This document shows positions 51,741-63,250 of a stretch of DNA of 64,000 bases, in pieces. Source of the stretch: Antedon mediterranea (taxonomy: Eukaryota; Echinodermata; Crinoidea; Comatulida; Antedonidae). A program made the position numbers and the translations under genes. Under the pieces are notes generated by a model. The model saw only the letters and a list, made by a program, of their open reading frames with translations. It was not told where the DNA came from and searched no databases. The stretch lies in the NCBI RefSeq assembly GCF_964355755.1, contig NC_092670.1, forward strand, positions 19,963,201-20,027,200, written 5' to 3'. Each line of letters starts with the position of its first letter. Within the stretch, counting starts at the first letter, position 1.

Positions 51741-53260
51741 GATGAATGGAAAATTATTATTATGTTGTGCATGACATGTATTAATCAATCACCTATTAGT
51801 GTCAACTGTCCAGATATAGGCTCGAAGGTCGAGATGAAGGCAGTGTCTTATCATATAACTTGGGCGGTGACAGTTTACATAGTAAAATGATGTATAATTA
51901 GGCTGTTTACTTTTTTTGATAAAATACGATTACGGTATTGGTTGTTCATTGTAATTTACTGACCCAGGTCAATTATGGATATGATTCGTTTAGGTTTATG
52001 AGTGGGGACACCCAACAACCTACAATTGAACTTCAAGTGCGTATTTTGTATAGGGATAGTTTGGCAATGATCGAGTTATTCATTGCATGACGATATTTGC
52101 AGAAGAGAATATGGCTTAACGGCTTATAAATTATATCTCATGGAAAAGATAAAGTACTTTTATTATATTAACCATGTACTATTCCACTCTTTAAAATAAT
52201 GATTAAAAACCGCTCCCCATACCACGGTCAGCGTAGCCTGGCATTTAAATAAAAATGTTCTTAAGTCTCAAAACAAGTTTGCTTTTTTGATTTTGTAAGA
52301 TTTAGACTACATTCCCGTCGCAGTATCACTATCTAATCGTTTTCTATTTGGCTATTTCATCATTTGGTAAAAATATATCAATAATTTATATTATTTAATT
52401 AATTGTAGAAGTTTCAATTACGACGCGTTATTATGACGCGTTTCTCCACAAGTTAACGGACGTTACTGTACAAAACAGACAGCAGCCAGTAAACGTTAGC
52501 GGCGTAAAACAACATGGTGTGTGGAGGAGGTTACAAGGACTAATCAATCTCTCCCTCGTATAAAATGTTTGTATGCTTTTATAATGACTACTTATTTTTT
52601 CTGATCAGTATGTACAACTAAACTGTTTTGAAAAATATGTGCCTTAACAATTTAGACAAAATTAAGCTTTTCTTTAGACTAAAACATTCTCAAATTTGTA
52701 GGCCAACCATCTCACTGACTGTATAGTGTCGGTTTGATGAACGTCCACGAGTGAATTGAAGTTTAACCGGCGGTGTATGGAAAGAAATGTAAGGCCTAAG
52801 AAGTGCCCACCTAAATTCGGCGGCGCGCCCTGAATTCAATCAATAATTGTTAAATTTTCACTAATGATTTAAATAAAAAAACTAATTATGGGCGATATGA
52901 TAATTATTGCTTTTATTTTTATAATTATTGATAATATAAAAAAATAAATGAATTGAAACTAGCCTAGCTAGGCCTATATGTGTATTGTAATGTATGTGCA
53001 CTGTGTAATATACTCTGAATAATGTGATGTGTGACGTGACACGATGACGACAGGCTTATAATTACTACCTATACTTAGGCCTATAATGTCATGTTTGATA
53101 AAGACGGGGATTATATAGGCCTGTGCCTAGTGTGTTTTTGTGGTTTAGATGTAAAATCGGATAATAATGATATTAATAAATAAAAAAGTTTAGGTTATTT
53201 TAAAACAATGTTTTAAAAAAGTTTTGATTGTTAAATTGCAGGTTATCTTGTAAGCAACTA

Positions 53261-53434
53261 ATGTCCAGTCATAAATCAACTCGACAAACACTAACAACAG
53301 TTGTACGCTGCTTAGTGTCATTGGCTGCAAAAGAGAGGTTCAGATGGCTCCAAGACCACGCCCCATGTTTTGGTATAAATGGGCAAAATGTTTCTGTGTT
53401 GGACGGGCCACAGCAATTTTATGACACTCTAAAG
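53261..53434 (+). CDS. PGS1: PGS1 exon 1 (first coding)
   Basis: The acceptor TTGCAG ends at 53241, so the leader is spliced. From ATG 53261: MSSHKSTRQTLTTVVRCL, then FRWLQDHAPCFGINGQNV, matching the start of the PGS1 catalytic region. Donor AAG|GTGTAT. Confidence 0.88.
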
Positions 53435-56400
53435 GTGTATATACTGTCTATGTCGCAGTGGTATATTTAGATCTATTATAGTAATTAGTATACAGTATAG
53501 ACTTTTAGTCTATCCCTCTATTTTGACAAAAAAAGTGTGATGTGCCCAAATATGGTAGAGAGTAGCCATCACATCATATTTTTTTGGCACAACATAAAGT
53601 TTGATAAAGTAGAGAGGTGTTTATTCATATTTATATTGAATGGACAAGTTACTAATTTCTTATGTTTTTATTATCATCAATAATTATTATAATTACTGTA
53701 CTTTCCTTTATTTTAACAACAGGAAAATGTAGTTATTACTTATTCAGTCTTTTATTGATTAACTCCACAGAATGGAATTGAAACTGCACACAAACGAGTT
53801 GTTTTAGCCTCTTTATATATTGGTGAAGGTCCAATGGAAAGGGCATTGGTAAGCATTTTATTAGCAATACGACTAGGATGGCCTACTGTAATATGTTGGT
53901 TTTCTAGAAGTCTGGAATTTGCAGAGTTAAATATGGACAGCACAACAGTAATTGTCTGTCTGTTTCAATCGAACAACAAACTTACTCGCAGATATTATTA
54001 AAATAACACTTTTGTTATCTTTAGCAACATTAGTCATTTAATTTCTTTTCAGATTGATAGTTTGTTATCACGATGTTTAGCATCAAAATCGTACGGTAAA
54101 CCGATTGATGTCCAAGTGCTCTTAGACTACACAAGAGGTTCACGTGGCGTTACAAATTCACGCACGCTACTCCTTCCATTACTTGAGCATTATCGGGATA
54201 CATCACAGGTAGCCTTGTACCACACACCCAACTTGCGAGGAATTTTACGTGCTCTGATCCCAGAACGTTATAACGAGGTTATCGGTTTATCACATTTAAA
54301 AGTTTATTTATATGATAATAGTCTAATTATGAGTGGGTAAGTGTATTTTTTTACTATGTGAAATTTTCAGCATGTAGTAGAATTATAGAAATTCCAGGTA
54401 CACAGAGAACAGGTTTCAACCGAATTGTGATTGGTTCTCTCACAACTGGAAGATAGCTACAGGTAAATCCCTCAGGTAAAACCCCAAATTAATCGGGAGT
54501 AAAGACAACAGTAAGTAAAGTGGGTCTAAATCTTGTACGCACTAAAACCAGGCAATCAAAACAGTGTATATGATTACTATGGAAATGTGAATGTGTAAGC
54601 TTTTTTAACTGACCAATCAGGACAGGTTTATGCCTGTTCTCTATTCGCAAATATTATATTAAGGTGCTGCAAAAAATAACATAAAACTAATATAGTAGTT
54701 CTATAAATAACAGGCAATAAAGATACAGTACTAATCGTTGCCAAGAAATATAGCTTTTAGAAAGCAAACAAAAGCAGTACACATGGATTCCCACCCATGT
54801 TTCAGAATGTACTGTTGAAGGTTTCTTTCTCATGCCAGTGTGATGCTTAACTCTGTCTACACTATCAACTAGTTTAACAAAAAATATGATGTTCCCAAAT
54901 ATGGTAGTGATATGCCTAAATATAGTATACACACAGCCACTCATCAAGAAGGCCCCTTGATTGTCAGCATACGCTGTTTAGAGTCACCCTCTGTAAATAA
55001 GGTGTAATAAAAGGTAAAATATATGGGCACATCACATTGTTTTATCAAGTTTGATAGTGTAGACAGAGCTTTACACTTAACAGTACAGTATTATAATAGG
55101 TTCCAGTGGTACTGTAATATCTATATATCAAACAGCTTTTTTGCTATTAATCTTGCAGAGCAAACCTAAGCAATGACTACTTCACCAACAGGCAAGATCG
55201 ATACATTCTCTTTAAGGATGTTCCTAATGTCAGTAATTTCTTTGCTAATCTTGTTTCAACAATTAGTAATTTTTCGCTGCAGCTTGAAGCAGATAATTCA
55301 ATTAGTCTTCACCCAAGCTTTCAAATACATCCTTTCAAAGGTAGTAATTATAAGTAGATAATTTTCGAAGTTTTATTGGGCTTTAGCATGAAAAATAAAA
55401 ATAAAATAGTGCTAGTGCGAAATTAGCATAAACTATCTCATTACTGTATATCTGAACTAAAACTAGTAAATGAAATATATGCTGGTGCAGTCAACTCTCC
55501 CAATACCAGACTCTAAAAACTGTCACAAAAGGTACCAAATACTTTTTTCCATTACAAACACATTCTGGAAATATATTATGCTAGCGCAAGAGTGTCCTTT
55601 ATTGGGACAGTTGACTGTATACAGGGCTCTTCTCCATCAAAAAAATGAAGAATTGTAAGCAATTAGAATATTTTACAGTATTACCTTTTGATATTTTTTT
55701 TTTCTCAGGCAATTTTAAAACATTCAAAACAGAAGCTTCAAAACTTGTCAAATCTGTGATTAACCCAAATCCGGATAATACTGGAGGGCATCTACACCCT
55801 ACTCAAGAAAACTATGACCTAGGCGACAAAATCACAGAGAAATTAACAAATTTATCAAAATCTATTCCTTCCAAAGAAAGTATCATGTCTAGGAACTTTT
55901 CTTCAATTTCTCAAGACTTGACAAAAGTTAATAATACTGCTATTATTTCTGGTAACTATCAAGAATTTAGTAACACTGCTAATCATACAAAAACTAATTC
56001 AGAAATAGAATTGAAATTATTAGATTTGTTAGAAAATCAACTAACTACTAGTGATAATAAAGAATGTACAGTTGTTTCAGCTCCAGAAGTAGAGACGAAT
56101 ATAAAAGGAAGTAATTTCACGGGTAGAAATATAGTACACACAGGTGATCTAGCTCTGAATAACTTTAGTGAAAAGAAAAATGCATCTACCTCTTCTAGCA
56201 AACTGAAACATACCTCTTATTCAAAACCACCGAATAGCTTGGATTCATCAAATTGTATTTATTGGATAAGAAATCGCAAACATCCACCTTGCCAGGACAC
56301 TGCTCATAATGACTCCTTATGCAATAAATTCAATGAACCTCATCAGTGCAATTTTACTATTGATTCTGAACGCATTTCTGCCGATACTGGTTTGGTAAAG

Positions 56401-58023
56401 CCAGAGAATTCCTATCAATGGAATAAAAATGCAATGGCAAGTGATTCAACTGGAAATAAACAAGATACAGGTGGACAAAGTGAAGGTAGCCAGGTTACAG
56501 ATGGTGATGTTGACACCTGGTTGTACCCACTTATTCAAATGGAACCGTTAGGTATTACTGTTGACCAGGAAGTTACTGAGAAACTTCTGAAGACATCGGG
56601 AGAGGACAGCACATGTGTGCTGGCATCTGGATACTTCAACTTAGTGGAGGGATACTTGGACCTGATCACCAACTCACCTGCAGCATATCATATACTAATG
56701 GCATCACCACAGGTAAGGAAAAAGGTAACAGTGAAATGTGCCACAATCCTTCCATTGAGGAATTATTCCACTATCAGTCAGATGTCTGGATTTTACTCCC
56801 AAAGAATTCTAATAAGCTGTGTAGCATCTGCATCTTGTTTGTATGTTTGAGGTTAAATAAATAAAGTTGGCACAATAGTGTCGGATGGAGGAGAAGATAA
56901 GAGAGTCCTAGACTAGTAATAAAACAAATGTTAGTCTTGTGAACAGGGAAAGAGACAAAATTCCCAATAATGTAATATTTGTTGTATTTAGTCACTTCAT
57001 TTATGTTTGCAGGTAAACGGTTTTTACAAAGCCAAAGGCTTCCCTGGATACATACCAGATGCATACACTTTCATTGCCAGGAATTTCTACAACAGGATGA
57101 AGAAGGCTGGCCAATTAGCAAGGGTCAAGCTCTTTGAGTACCACAAAGACAAATGGACATTTCATGCTAAAGGCAAGACTTATTCTTTAGTCCCTCTTGG
57201 GACTATGTCTGTAATCTATAGTAATTGCTATTTTTGTATACAGTACTGTATTGTTAAAATAAAAGCATTTTCTATTTTTGTTTGTTAGGTTTATGGATCT
57301 GTATCAACAGGCAGACGTTGCCATCACTGGTTCTGATTGGTTCTCCTAACTTTGGTAAGAATTTCAACATATTATAATTATGTAGTTGAAAAATCATAAT
57401 AGGTGTCAGCCATCAGTTATACACAATACAGACAAGCTGATTACTGCATCATAATATTTATATACAAAGTAATTCTATATTTACCTTGCAGGTTACCGGT
57501 CTGTTCATCGTGACCTAGAGGCTCAATTGGCACTAGTTACGGAAAACAATAGCCTGCAACAACAACTTCACGAGGTACATATGCCGATAGTATCGTTAAC
57601 ATGTTACAGATGAAATACATATTAAAATGACTTACCATTATTATCGCTATCACATATCACTGTAATGGTTCCAAGCACATGATAGACTTGCCATTTAAAA
57701 AGGCTACAGACTGCACGATGCAATATAAACTGAAAATTAAGACAAAATCCAGTCAAAGAAATTGTACAGTAGCATTTAATATATAGTATACCCGAACTAA
57801 CTACTGTATAATTTATCTAGAAAACCCTGATTAATCATGGCATAATTTTATTCGTACATATTATAGTTCCTCATACCGTACCGTATTTCTTATTTTTTAA
57901 CAGGAGCATGTTCGCCTCTTCTCAAAATCAAAACCTGTATCTGAAGCCACATTTGATGAACCTGACCGCAAGGAACCTCTTTGGGTGCGATTAATTGTAC
58001 CTATTATCAAGAACTTTTTTTGA
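53261..58023 (+). CDS. PGS1: CDP-diacylglycerol--glycerol-3-phosphate 3-phosphatidyltransferase, mitochondrial
   Basis: Nine exons in phase encode 716 residues. PGS1 joins glycerol-3-phosphate to CDP-diacylglycerol to make phosphatidylglycerophosphate, the committed step to cardiolipin, at the inner mitochondrial membrane; it belongs to the PLD superfamily. The first HKD motif is HLKVYLYD, followed by GANLSNDYFTNRQDRY. The second is FHAKG, followed by LIGSPNFGYRSVHRDLEAQ. The C-terminus PIIKNFF is typical. The start chosen at 53261 gives an N-terminus rich in Ser, Thr, Arg and Lys, fitting mitochondrial import; the frame is open for six codons back to the acceptor, so an upstream coding exon is possible. 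Human PGS1 is about 556 residues; the excess comes from a long Asn/Ser-rich insert in exon 5. Confidence 0.96.
53523..53619. mobile_element. MITE family A, degraded copy
   Basis: Internal GTGTGATGTGCCCAAATATG and a right end AAGTTTGATAAAGTAGAGAG; centre deleted. In PGS1 intron 1. Confidence 0.7.
53771..53848 (+). CDS. PGS1: PGS1 exon 2
   Basis: 78 bp, phase 0-0. AHKRVVLASLYIGEGPMER is the conserved PGS1 strand with R-V-V-x-A-S-L-Y. The frame is interrupted by stops outside the exon. Confidence 0.93.
54053..54336 (+). CDS. PGS1: PGS1 exon 3: first HKD motif
   Basis: 284 bp. VLLDYTRGSRGVTNSRTLLL, PNLRGILRALIPERYNEVIG and HLKVYLYD with catalytic His, Lys and Asp. Ends GG|GTAAGT, phase 2. Confidence 0.97.
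54848..55072. mobile_element. MITE family A copy with internal insert
   Basis: Ends ACTCTGTCTACACTATCAA and GATAGTGTAGACAGAGCTTT. About 95 bp of unrelated sequence (54920-55015) interrupts it. In PGS1 intron 3. Confidence 0.8.
55159..55340 (+). CDS. PGS1: PGS1 exon 4
   Basis: 182 bp. Completes GANLSNDYFTNRQDRYILF, then SLQLEADNSISLHPS and HPFKG. Acceptor CTTGCAG, donor G|GTAGTA. Confidence 0.95.
55709..56712 (+). CDS. PGS1: PGS1 exon 5 with long disordered insert
   Basis: 1,004 bp, 334 residues. Roughly the first 267 replace a stretch of about 60 in human PGS1 and are rich in Asn, Ser, Thr and Lys with few hydrophobics. Conserved sequence resumes at DTWLYPLIQMEPLGI (56512) through SGYFNLVEGYLDLI to ILMASPQ. 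The insert is open throughout and in phase, so it appears truly coding. Confidence 0.93.
57013..57172 (+). CDS. PGS1: PGS1 exon 6: second HKD His and Lys
   Basis: 160 bp. VNGFYKAKGFPGYIPDAYT, then LFEYHKDKWTFHAKG. The donor is AAAG|GCAAGA, a GC rather than GT splice site. Confidence 0.92.
57289..57354 (+). CDS. PGS1: PGS1 exon 7
   Basis: 66 bp. LWICINRQTLPSLVLIGSPN, ending in the FG of SPNFG, the second HKD strand. Only this frame matches PGS1 and keeps the phase. Donor G|GTAAGA. Confidence 0.93.
57492..57574 (+). CDS. PGS1: PGS1 exon 8
   Basis: 83 bp. YRSVHRDLEAQLALVTENNS and LQQQLHE, matching the conserved C-terminal helix. Donor GAG|GTACAT. Confidence 0.95.
57904..58023 (+). CDS. PGS1: PGS1 exon 9 and stop
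   Basis: 120 bp. EATFDEPDRKEPLWVRLIVP then IIKNFF and TGA at 58021-58023, matching the family C-terminus. Confidence 0.96.
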   Translation, partial: EHVRLFSKSKPVSEATFDEPDRKEPLWVRLIVPIIKNFF

Positions 58024-58071
58024 AGAAAAGAGCAGCATATAAAACCGAACGTTAAAACACAGTAATACTGT

Positions 58072-58077
58072 AATAAA
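58072..58077 (+). terminator. PGS1: PGS1 polyadenylation signal
   Basis: AATAAA 49 bp after the stop codon, in an A/T-rich 3' UTR. Confidence 0.65.
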
Positions 58078-59130
58078 ATTAATTTGATATGAATCTAAAC
58101 ATTACATTCACACTCTAATTATATTAAATATACTGACAGTACTTTCTTTGTATTGTGTAAATTTGATCATAGTGTTCATTTGCTTAATAAGCCTCATTTC
58201 ACACTGCTCCTTTTTCGATAAAACTAACTGAGCTTTCAGTTACTTTCAACCGAAAAAGTTCAGTGTGAACTGAAACTTATCAAGTGATATTCGCTTGGGA
58301 AGAAGGGTCGGCAAGATCAAGTCTGTGTGTTATCAAAGATTCCATGATGAACCCGATCTGTCGATGATGTTATTCCACAACCACTCTGTAAATCTAACCA
58401 AACAAGTGTGCATGACTGAAGGACTTGTGATTATGCAATACAGAACTTTGCGTCAATACATCATCACGCTTTAGTATGTTAACGGCATGCAAGAAGGCAT
58501 GATACAATCCAAAATGTCTTTTTTAAATTTACATTACAAAAGAAGTGTAGATCTTATTTTTTTTTTGAGTAACTAAAAACTATAAACATAATTCACTGGC
58601 TATATTCACATATTTATTTTTATAACACAATTTTAAACAACAGTATGATCAATAAATTATGTTATTATTAAAGTCCCTATTACCAACCATGTAATAATAA
58701 AGGTTTCTATGGAATCGAGAAAACACATCCTCAACCTTAACAACTAAAATTATTACCAAGAATAAAGTAATATTTTACAGTTAGCTTAAAAGCTCTAAGA
58801 ATTTCTTTCACAGGATTGATTTTTAGTTTAATACAAAAATAGTTTTAAAAGTAATATACAATAAAATTTAATATTTTCTTTTAATAAGTTAAATAATGCG
58901 TGTCACAGTTAAATAACCTTGCACCGATACCTAAACAATAATTGCATTGTTCATAACATGTTATCCATCAACATAGATTCTGTCCCTTGGAAAATAGAAT
59001 AAAACAGAACGCCAGATGAACTAAAAAAAATGTAATCCCTTTCTCGGATCAAACCAAGATTACAATCATTTACAACTGATAATATTGGTAACTGATTATA
59101 TATAATTGATATATAATCATATGATTATAT

Positions 59131-59136
59131 TTTATT
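59131..59136 (-). terminator. RRN3: Possible RRN3 polyadenylation signal
   Basis: AATAAA on the minus strand about 385 bp after the stop. If used, the 20-bp minisatellite lies in the 3' UTR. Nearer signals were not seen. Confidence 0.3.
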
Positions 59137-59189
59137 TTTTCGTCCAGTGCCCAGAGGAGAGGCTAAAGCCAATACGTCTGAGGCAGATT

Positions 59190-59455
59190 GTGGTTGCAAT
59201 CATGGTATTCTGATTGTAATCATGGTATTTTGATTGTAATCATGTTATTGTTGTTACAATCATGGTATTCTGGTCACAATCATGGTATTCTGGTTGAAGT
59301 CATTGTATTCTGGTCACAATCATGGTTTTCTGGTCGAAATCATGATATTCTGGTCACTATCATGGTATTCTGGTTGCAATCATGGTATTCTGGTTGCAAT
59401 CATGATATTCTGGTTGCAATCATGATGTTGTGATTGCAACCATGGTTTACTGGTC
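59190..59455. repeat. 20-bp minisatellite next to RRN3
   Basis: About 13 copies of CAATCATGGTATTCTGGTTG, starting about 70 bp beyond the RRN3 stop codon in gene direction, so probably inside its 3' UTR. Confidence 0.9.
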
Positions 59456-59521
59456 ACTGATCAATTATGGCATTAAAATTGCAATAATGCAACTGTAATT
59501 CAATGAAATGAAACTGCTGCC

Positions 59522-59659
59522 TCAAGTTCCAAAAGAGGCAAACCTAAATCCTGGTGACACACACATAGCAGAAGTTGGTGTGATTCCCAAAGGAAGCATG
59601 CTCTCCTTATCAGTGTACAAGGAATATTCCTTTTCTTCCTCTTCATCATTGTCATCTTC
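59522..59659 (-). CDS. RRN3: RRN3 last exon
   Basis: 138 bp. An acidic start (EDDNDEEEEKEYS), then LPLGITPTSAMCVSPGF and TGA at 59522-59524. Corresponds to the acidic, Ser-rich C-terminus of RRN3. Confidence 0.9.
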   Translation of the reverse strand, partial: EDDNDEEEEKEYSLYTDKESMLPLGITPTSAMCVSPGFRFASFGT

Positions 59660-62119
59660 CTACATTAAGAGAAAATAAAATGTTTTGATATCGCATCTTC
59701 TAGCTTCATTAAGGCCAATTTATGCAGAGAAGAACGGTAACCGTAACACAAATATGGAATCTATGTTATTCCTTACGACCATTCACACAAAACACAGAGT
59801 GGACAGGCAGTTTCTACTATCAGGATAGTTACCGTTACTGCTCGTCTGTGTAAATTTTGGCCTTTACAGGAACCTCAGGGGCAGATTATGTTTACCTGTA
59901 CAAGGGAATGCATTCCGGAAGACATATTGGGCATGTGAAGAGAATGAAGAATAGTGAAATAGATGTCACGTTAGCCTTCCTTATGACATTACAGGGAGCA
60001 ATTTGCCAATCTTATTATGAGGGAATATATGATTGGGCATGGAAGACTGAACTTTAAAATAGGTCATCACACTAACCCCAGAAAGCTGCTCTTTATCATC
60101 GTTGACTTGTTGTCCTTCCCACTTTTGATACAGTGGTTCTAATAGTACACCAGACCTAACAAGATAAATTCAGAAAACACTTTCAGTATATCACTTTGTG
60201 CATTAGCATAAATGTGTTATCCATAGAAATGATTACTGTTTAAACTCACATGTGTAGGAGGTATGGATCAAATGGAAAAAATGAATCCAATGGGTTCATG
60301 TTGGTGAGTTGTGATGACGATCCACACTGTGTTTGACTCACTACTGGAATGATGGCTCTGTTGTTTCGCTCAATCACAGTGTAACAAAATGCTACTTCAT
60401 AGTTCCTAAAAATAACAGATATTTTTGTAATTTTACAGATAAATAAAATATACTGTAAAGCCCAAAATGTTTGCGATTTTACATTTGTAACTATTTCGCG
60501 ACCTTTTTTATTCGCGATTTGAGTTTATTGTGTAATTTGTTGAACGAATGTATTTCGCCTCCGCGATGAACGTCAAACAATTGAATAGCGTTGAGTAAAA
60601 TTACAGAATACGCGATTGTAAATTTAGGGATGTAAATAAATGTTTTGGCTACACAGTGGGTGAGGCACACGTTTAATAGGCAATCGCGAAAATTTTGGGC
60701 ACACTAACATTTGGGGCTTTACAGTACTGTAATAATGAAATGTTCCAAATTAGACACCAGCTACAGTGATTAAGTTCACTTAGGTAGACCCTGGTCTCCC
60801 CCATTTCATTTTTGTTGTTATGTATATACTGAAATAGACCGAATGAATAAATCATGAAATGAAATCATGCTATTGTAATAGAAGTAGGCATTACCTTGTG
60901 ATGGTAGCAAACATACTAACAACTGTTGGCAAGCAGACTTTCAGCGGATTAAGTCTACTTGTGATGATCCTCTCCAAGTTTAATCCTTTTGCATACGCTA
61001 ATCCCTTCTCACTTTCCAGGATGAGCTTATGACGGAATACAAATATGTAGAATATTGCCTATAACATAAAAATAAGCCAGAAATTGATACTGTTTCACTG
61101 GTGAGGATTACTTTCAACTCGTCCCATACTTGGGCCGGCCTAATATTATGTTTGGTTTTCCAGAATTTCTGGTAATCCGAATGTATTTTTTATGATAAAA
61201 TAGGATTAGACAACTTTTGGACCTCAAGAAGAGTCTGATTTTGGGAGAGTTTCTAGTTTTCAGAGAGTCTGGTACATTTTTTTCTAGCTCCGACTGTACC
61301 GATTATTCAGTTAATTTTTGTTTTTGTGAAACAAATTGTTTTCTAATGGGAGAACCACAACCTCTAGCTAGATGGTTATAAAAAAAACAGACTCTTGTAT
61401 TAAAGATGGTGTGTTTAGGTAATTAGGTAATGCTGGAATGCAAACAATTTACCTGACAAACGGAATAGAAAGGACCATGCAGATTAACATCAGCATACGA
61501 CTTTGTGCTGCCATCTTGGCAGTCAATGTACCGGTTGACCCAGGTCACAAGCACATCTAAACCAGCTTTTATGGTACTGCAAAACAAAATGAAATTCAAT
61601 GATCACAACACAAACATATGCAAACATGTACAACTTTATGAATCTCTATAAAAATTCAAACCTCATTGGTACAGTCTTTGATCTGGATAGAAGGCTTGCT
61701 ATATACGATGCTGCAGCTTGTCGGACTATTGAGGGCGTGTTTGGATTTTCAATTTTCTTCCAAAGGTAATCTAAGAATAGATCTAGAAATCCCTGAAAAA
61801 ATAACACCAAGAATTTTGTTGTATTAATAAGAATTCTATTGTGGGAGAGAGGAAACATGTGGATGTAAATGCTATCATTCTATTGACAAAATTATTTTTG
61901 ACCAGACAGCTGCATAGTCATGTCATAAAAACAAAATGCTGCTATGTAACAGAAAACTGACACGCAATAAACAAAAGGAAATACTAACCGGCCGAAATGT
62001 ACAGATGTAAAACATAAAGAACTGCACATGGCAACAGGCATGTGTTGGCAAGACAACATGTTCAAATATCAACAACAGATGGCGATATAGTTCTTTTGTA
62101 GCTTCAATATCAAATTCAG
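59522..62119 (-). CDS. RRN3: RNA polymerase I-specific initiation factor RRN3 (TIF-IA), 3' part
   Basis: Seven exons in phase encode the last 306 residues. RRN3 binds RNA polymerase I and recruits it to the SL1-bound rDNA promoter; it is a HEAT-repeat protein regulated by growth signals. Recognised blocks: HVQFFMFYICTFRP, FLDLFLDYLWKKIENPNTPS, VRQAAASYIASLLSRSK, VNLHGPFYSVCQ, IFYIFVFRHK, NLERIITSRLNPLKVCLP, FCYTVIERNNRA, NPLDSFFPFDPYLL, an acidic D/E-rich stretch, and a Ser/Thr tail with GITPTS. The C-terminus is somewhat shorter than in vertebrates. The gene starts beyond 62119: no earlier exon is recognisable up to 64000, so the 5' half lies outside or in a long intron. It is convergent with PGS1. 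Confidence 0.94.
59712..59873. mobile_element. MITE family E copy
   Basis: AAGGCCAATTTATGCAGAGA and CGTCTGTGTAAATTTTGGCC ends, with ACGGTAACCGTAAC / GTTACCGTTACTG arms. In the last RRN3 intron, about 50 bp from the final exon's acceptor. Confidence 0.82.
60077..60155 (-). CDS. RRN3: RRN3 exon
   Basis: 79 bp. SGVLLEPLYQKWEGQQVNDD, then KEQLSG. Acceptor TTGTTAG, donor GGG|GTTAGT. Confidence 0.88.
60250..60405 (-). CDS. RRN3: RRN3 exon
   Basis: 156 bp. NYEVAFCYTVIERNNRAIIP, then MNPLDSFFPFDPYLL, the most conserved RRN3 block. Donor AT|GTGAGT. Confidence 0.95.
60453..60726. mobile_element. MITE family F copy
   Basis: TACTGTAAAGCCCAAAATGT and ACATTTGGGGCTTTACAGTA are inverted ends around a CG-containing centre (ATTTCGCG, ATTCGCGAT). 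About 274 bp, no ORF, in an RRN3 intron. Confidence 0.82.
60755..60860 (+). mobile_element. Retroelement 3' tail
   Basis: CAGTGATTAAGTTCACTTAG, ACCCTGGTCTCCCCC, TATATACTGAAATAGACCG and a tail AATGAATAAATCATGAAATG. In an RRN3 intron. Confidence 0.6.
60895..61058 (-). CDS. RRN3: RRN3 exon
   Basis: 164 bp. AIFYIFVFRHKLILESEKGL, then NLERIITSRLNPLKVCLPTV. Very close to the vertebrate sequence; donor AG|GTAATG. Confidence 0.95.
61453..61576 (-). CDS. RRN3: RRN3 exon
   Basis: 124 bp. TIKAGLDVLVTWVNRYIDCQ, then DVNLHGPFYSVCQ. Acceptor TTTTGCAG, donor CAG|GTAAAT. Confidence 0.93.
61662..61792 (-). CDS. RRN3: RRN3 exon
   Basis: 131 bp. GFLDLFLDYLWKKIENPNTP and SIVRQAAASYIASLLSRSK. The donor AG|GTTTGA is weak but required by phase. 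Confidence 0.93.
61989..62119 (-). CDS. RRN3: RRN3 exon (first in window)
   Basis: 131 bp. AEFDIEATKELYRHLLLIFE, then VVLPTHACCHVQFFMFYICT. Acceptor TTGACAG, donor CCG|GTTAGT. Confidence 0.92.
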
Positions 62120-63240
62120 CTGTCAATAAAAAAAATAACAAACAATTGTCAATTGTTTGATGGGCAATGGATTTATGTAGAATTTCCTTAATCGATTTAG
62201 AGATTTGACAATTAACACCTATTTCATTTCATTCTGCTAAATTTTTAGATGCTTTCACTGAAAGACATATTTGATAAAGTAATCGCAGTTTTAACTTTCA
62301 TTAATGTCCTTATCATAATACCTATTACATTATTCTTTAAAATTGTTTAGAATTACTGTAATACCACACAAAAATTGCAAATCATCTATATTATAAAAGA
62401 ACTAAATCTAAATAAAACCGCACGAATGATACCGGCGTTGTTCAAGCTGGGGCAATTTTCAACCCCCCTTTATTTAGCTATTCTAAAAATAGAATGAAAA
62501 AAAACCAATTTATGTGCAATGGATGCTGAGTTTGGTAATTCTAAGGCATATCCAATATGTGATGTCACAAGTAGGACAAAGAGTAGGAGGTCATCATAAA
62601 TTCATTAATTAGTTAATCCCATCCATTGGAAGAGTAAACTGCTAGGTATTATTAAACCAATTGATACATAGATTAATGCATCCAATTATACTTGATCAAT
62701 AAACTATAAATTTGATAGCATATTGATGAACATACTGAAATATAATTATCATTGGTTTGGCTTTTATGAAGGGCCATTATTTTTTTTATAGCATCAATCA
62801 ACCAGTCTATTACTTCTATAACAATAATATGAAAATAATTACATGAACATGACTAAATCCACAAATATTATTAATATTAGTTATTATTATATATTTTTAA
62901 AATTATATTTATTCCATAATTTATAGGTCCATGTTTATTCTTACTGATTCAAAACTTTAATTTGAGTTTAAATTTACTAAAGTTTCTGTTACTATTTATT
63001 ATTACATTTGTTTTATTATATATATTGATTTCAGCCTTAAATCTACTTCCATTTGTGTTATTACTATTATTGTTCTGACTGGCCCATTTATTATGAAATT
63101 GTGTGACCAAGCTTGATTGCCTAAACGTAGTATAATCAGGGAAGACTGTAATTTCACTCAATTCCAATCATATTTTAATTTCTTTTTTGAGTTTGCTAAG
63201 TATTGTATAATTGAAATGAAAGTGCTCATTAATGAATGGT
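62120..63240. other. RRN3 intron or upstream sequence, no exon seen
   Basis: AT-rich sequence without recognisable RRN3 blocks or domain-bearing ORFs. The next upstream exon should encode the helix before AEFDIEATK and must lie further right. Confidence 0.5.
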
Positions 63241-63250
63241 CAGAAAATCA

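Noticed and set aside
52514-52545. ATG followed by a donor-like site as PGS1 first coding exon
   Set aside because: Joining it to the exon at 53242 gives the wrong phase and an early stop; at most it is untranslated leader.
59188-59433. 81-codon plus-strand ORF with Trp-rich repeat
   Set aside because: Translation of the 20-bp minisatellite.
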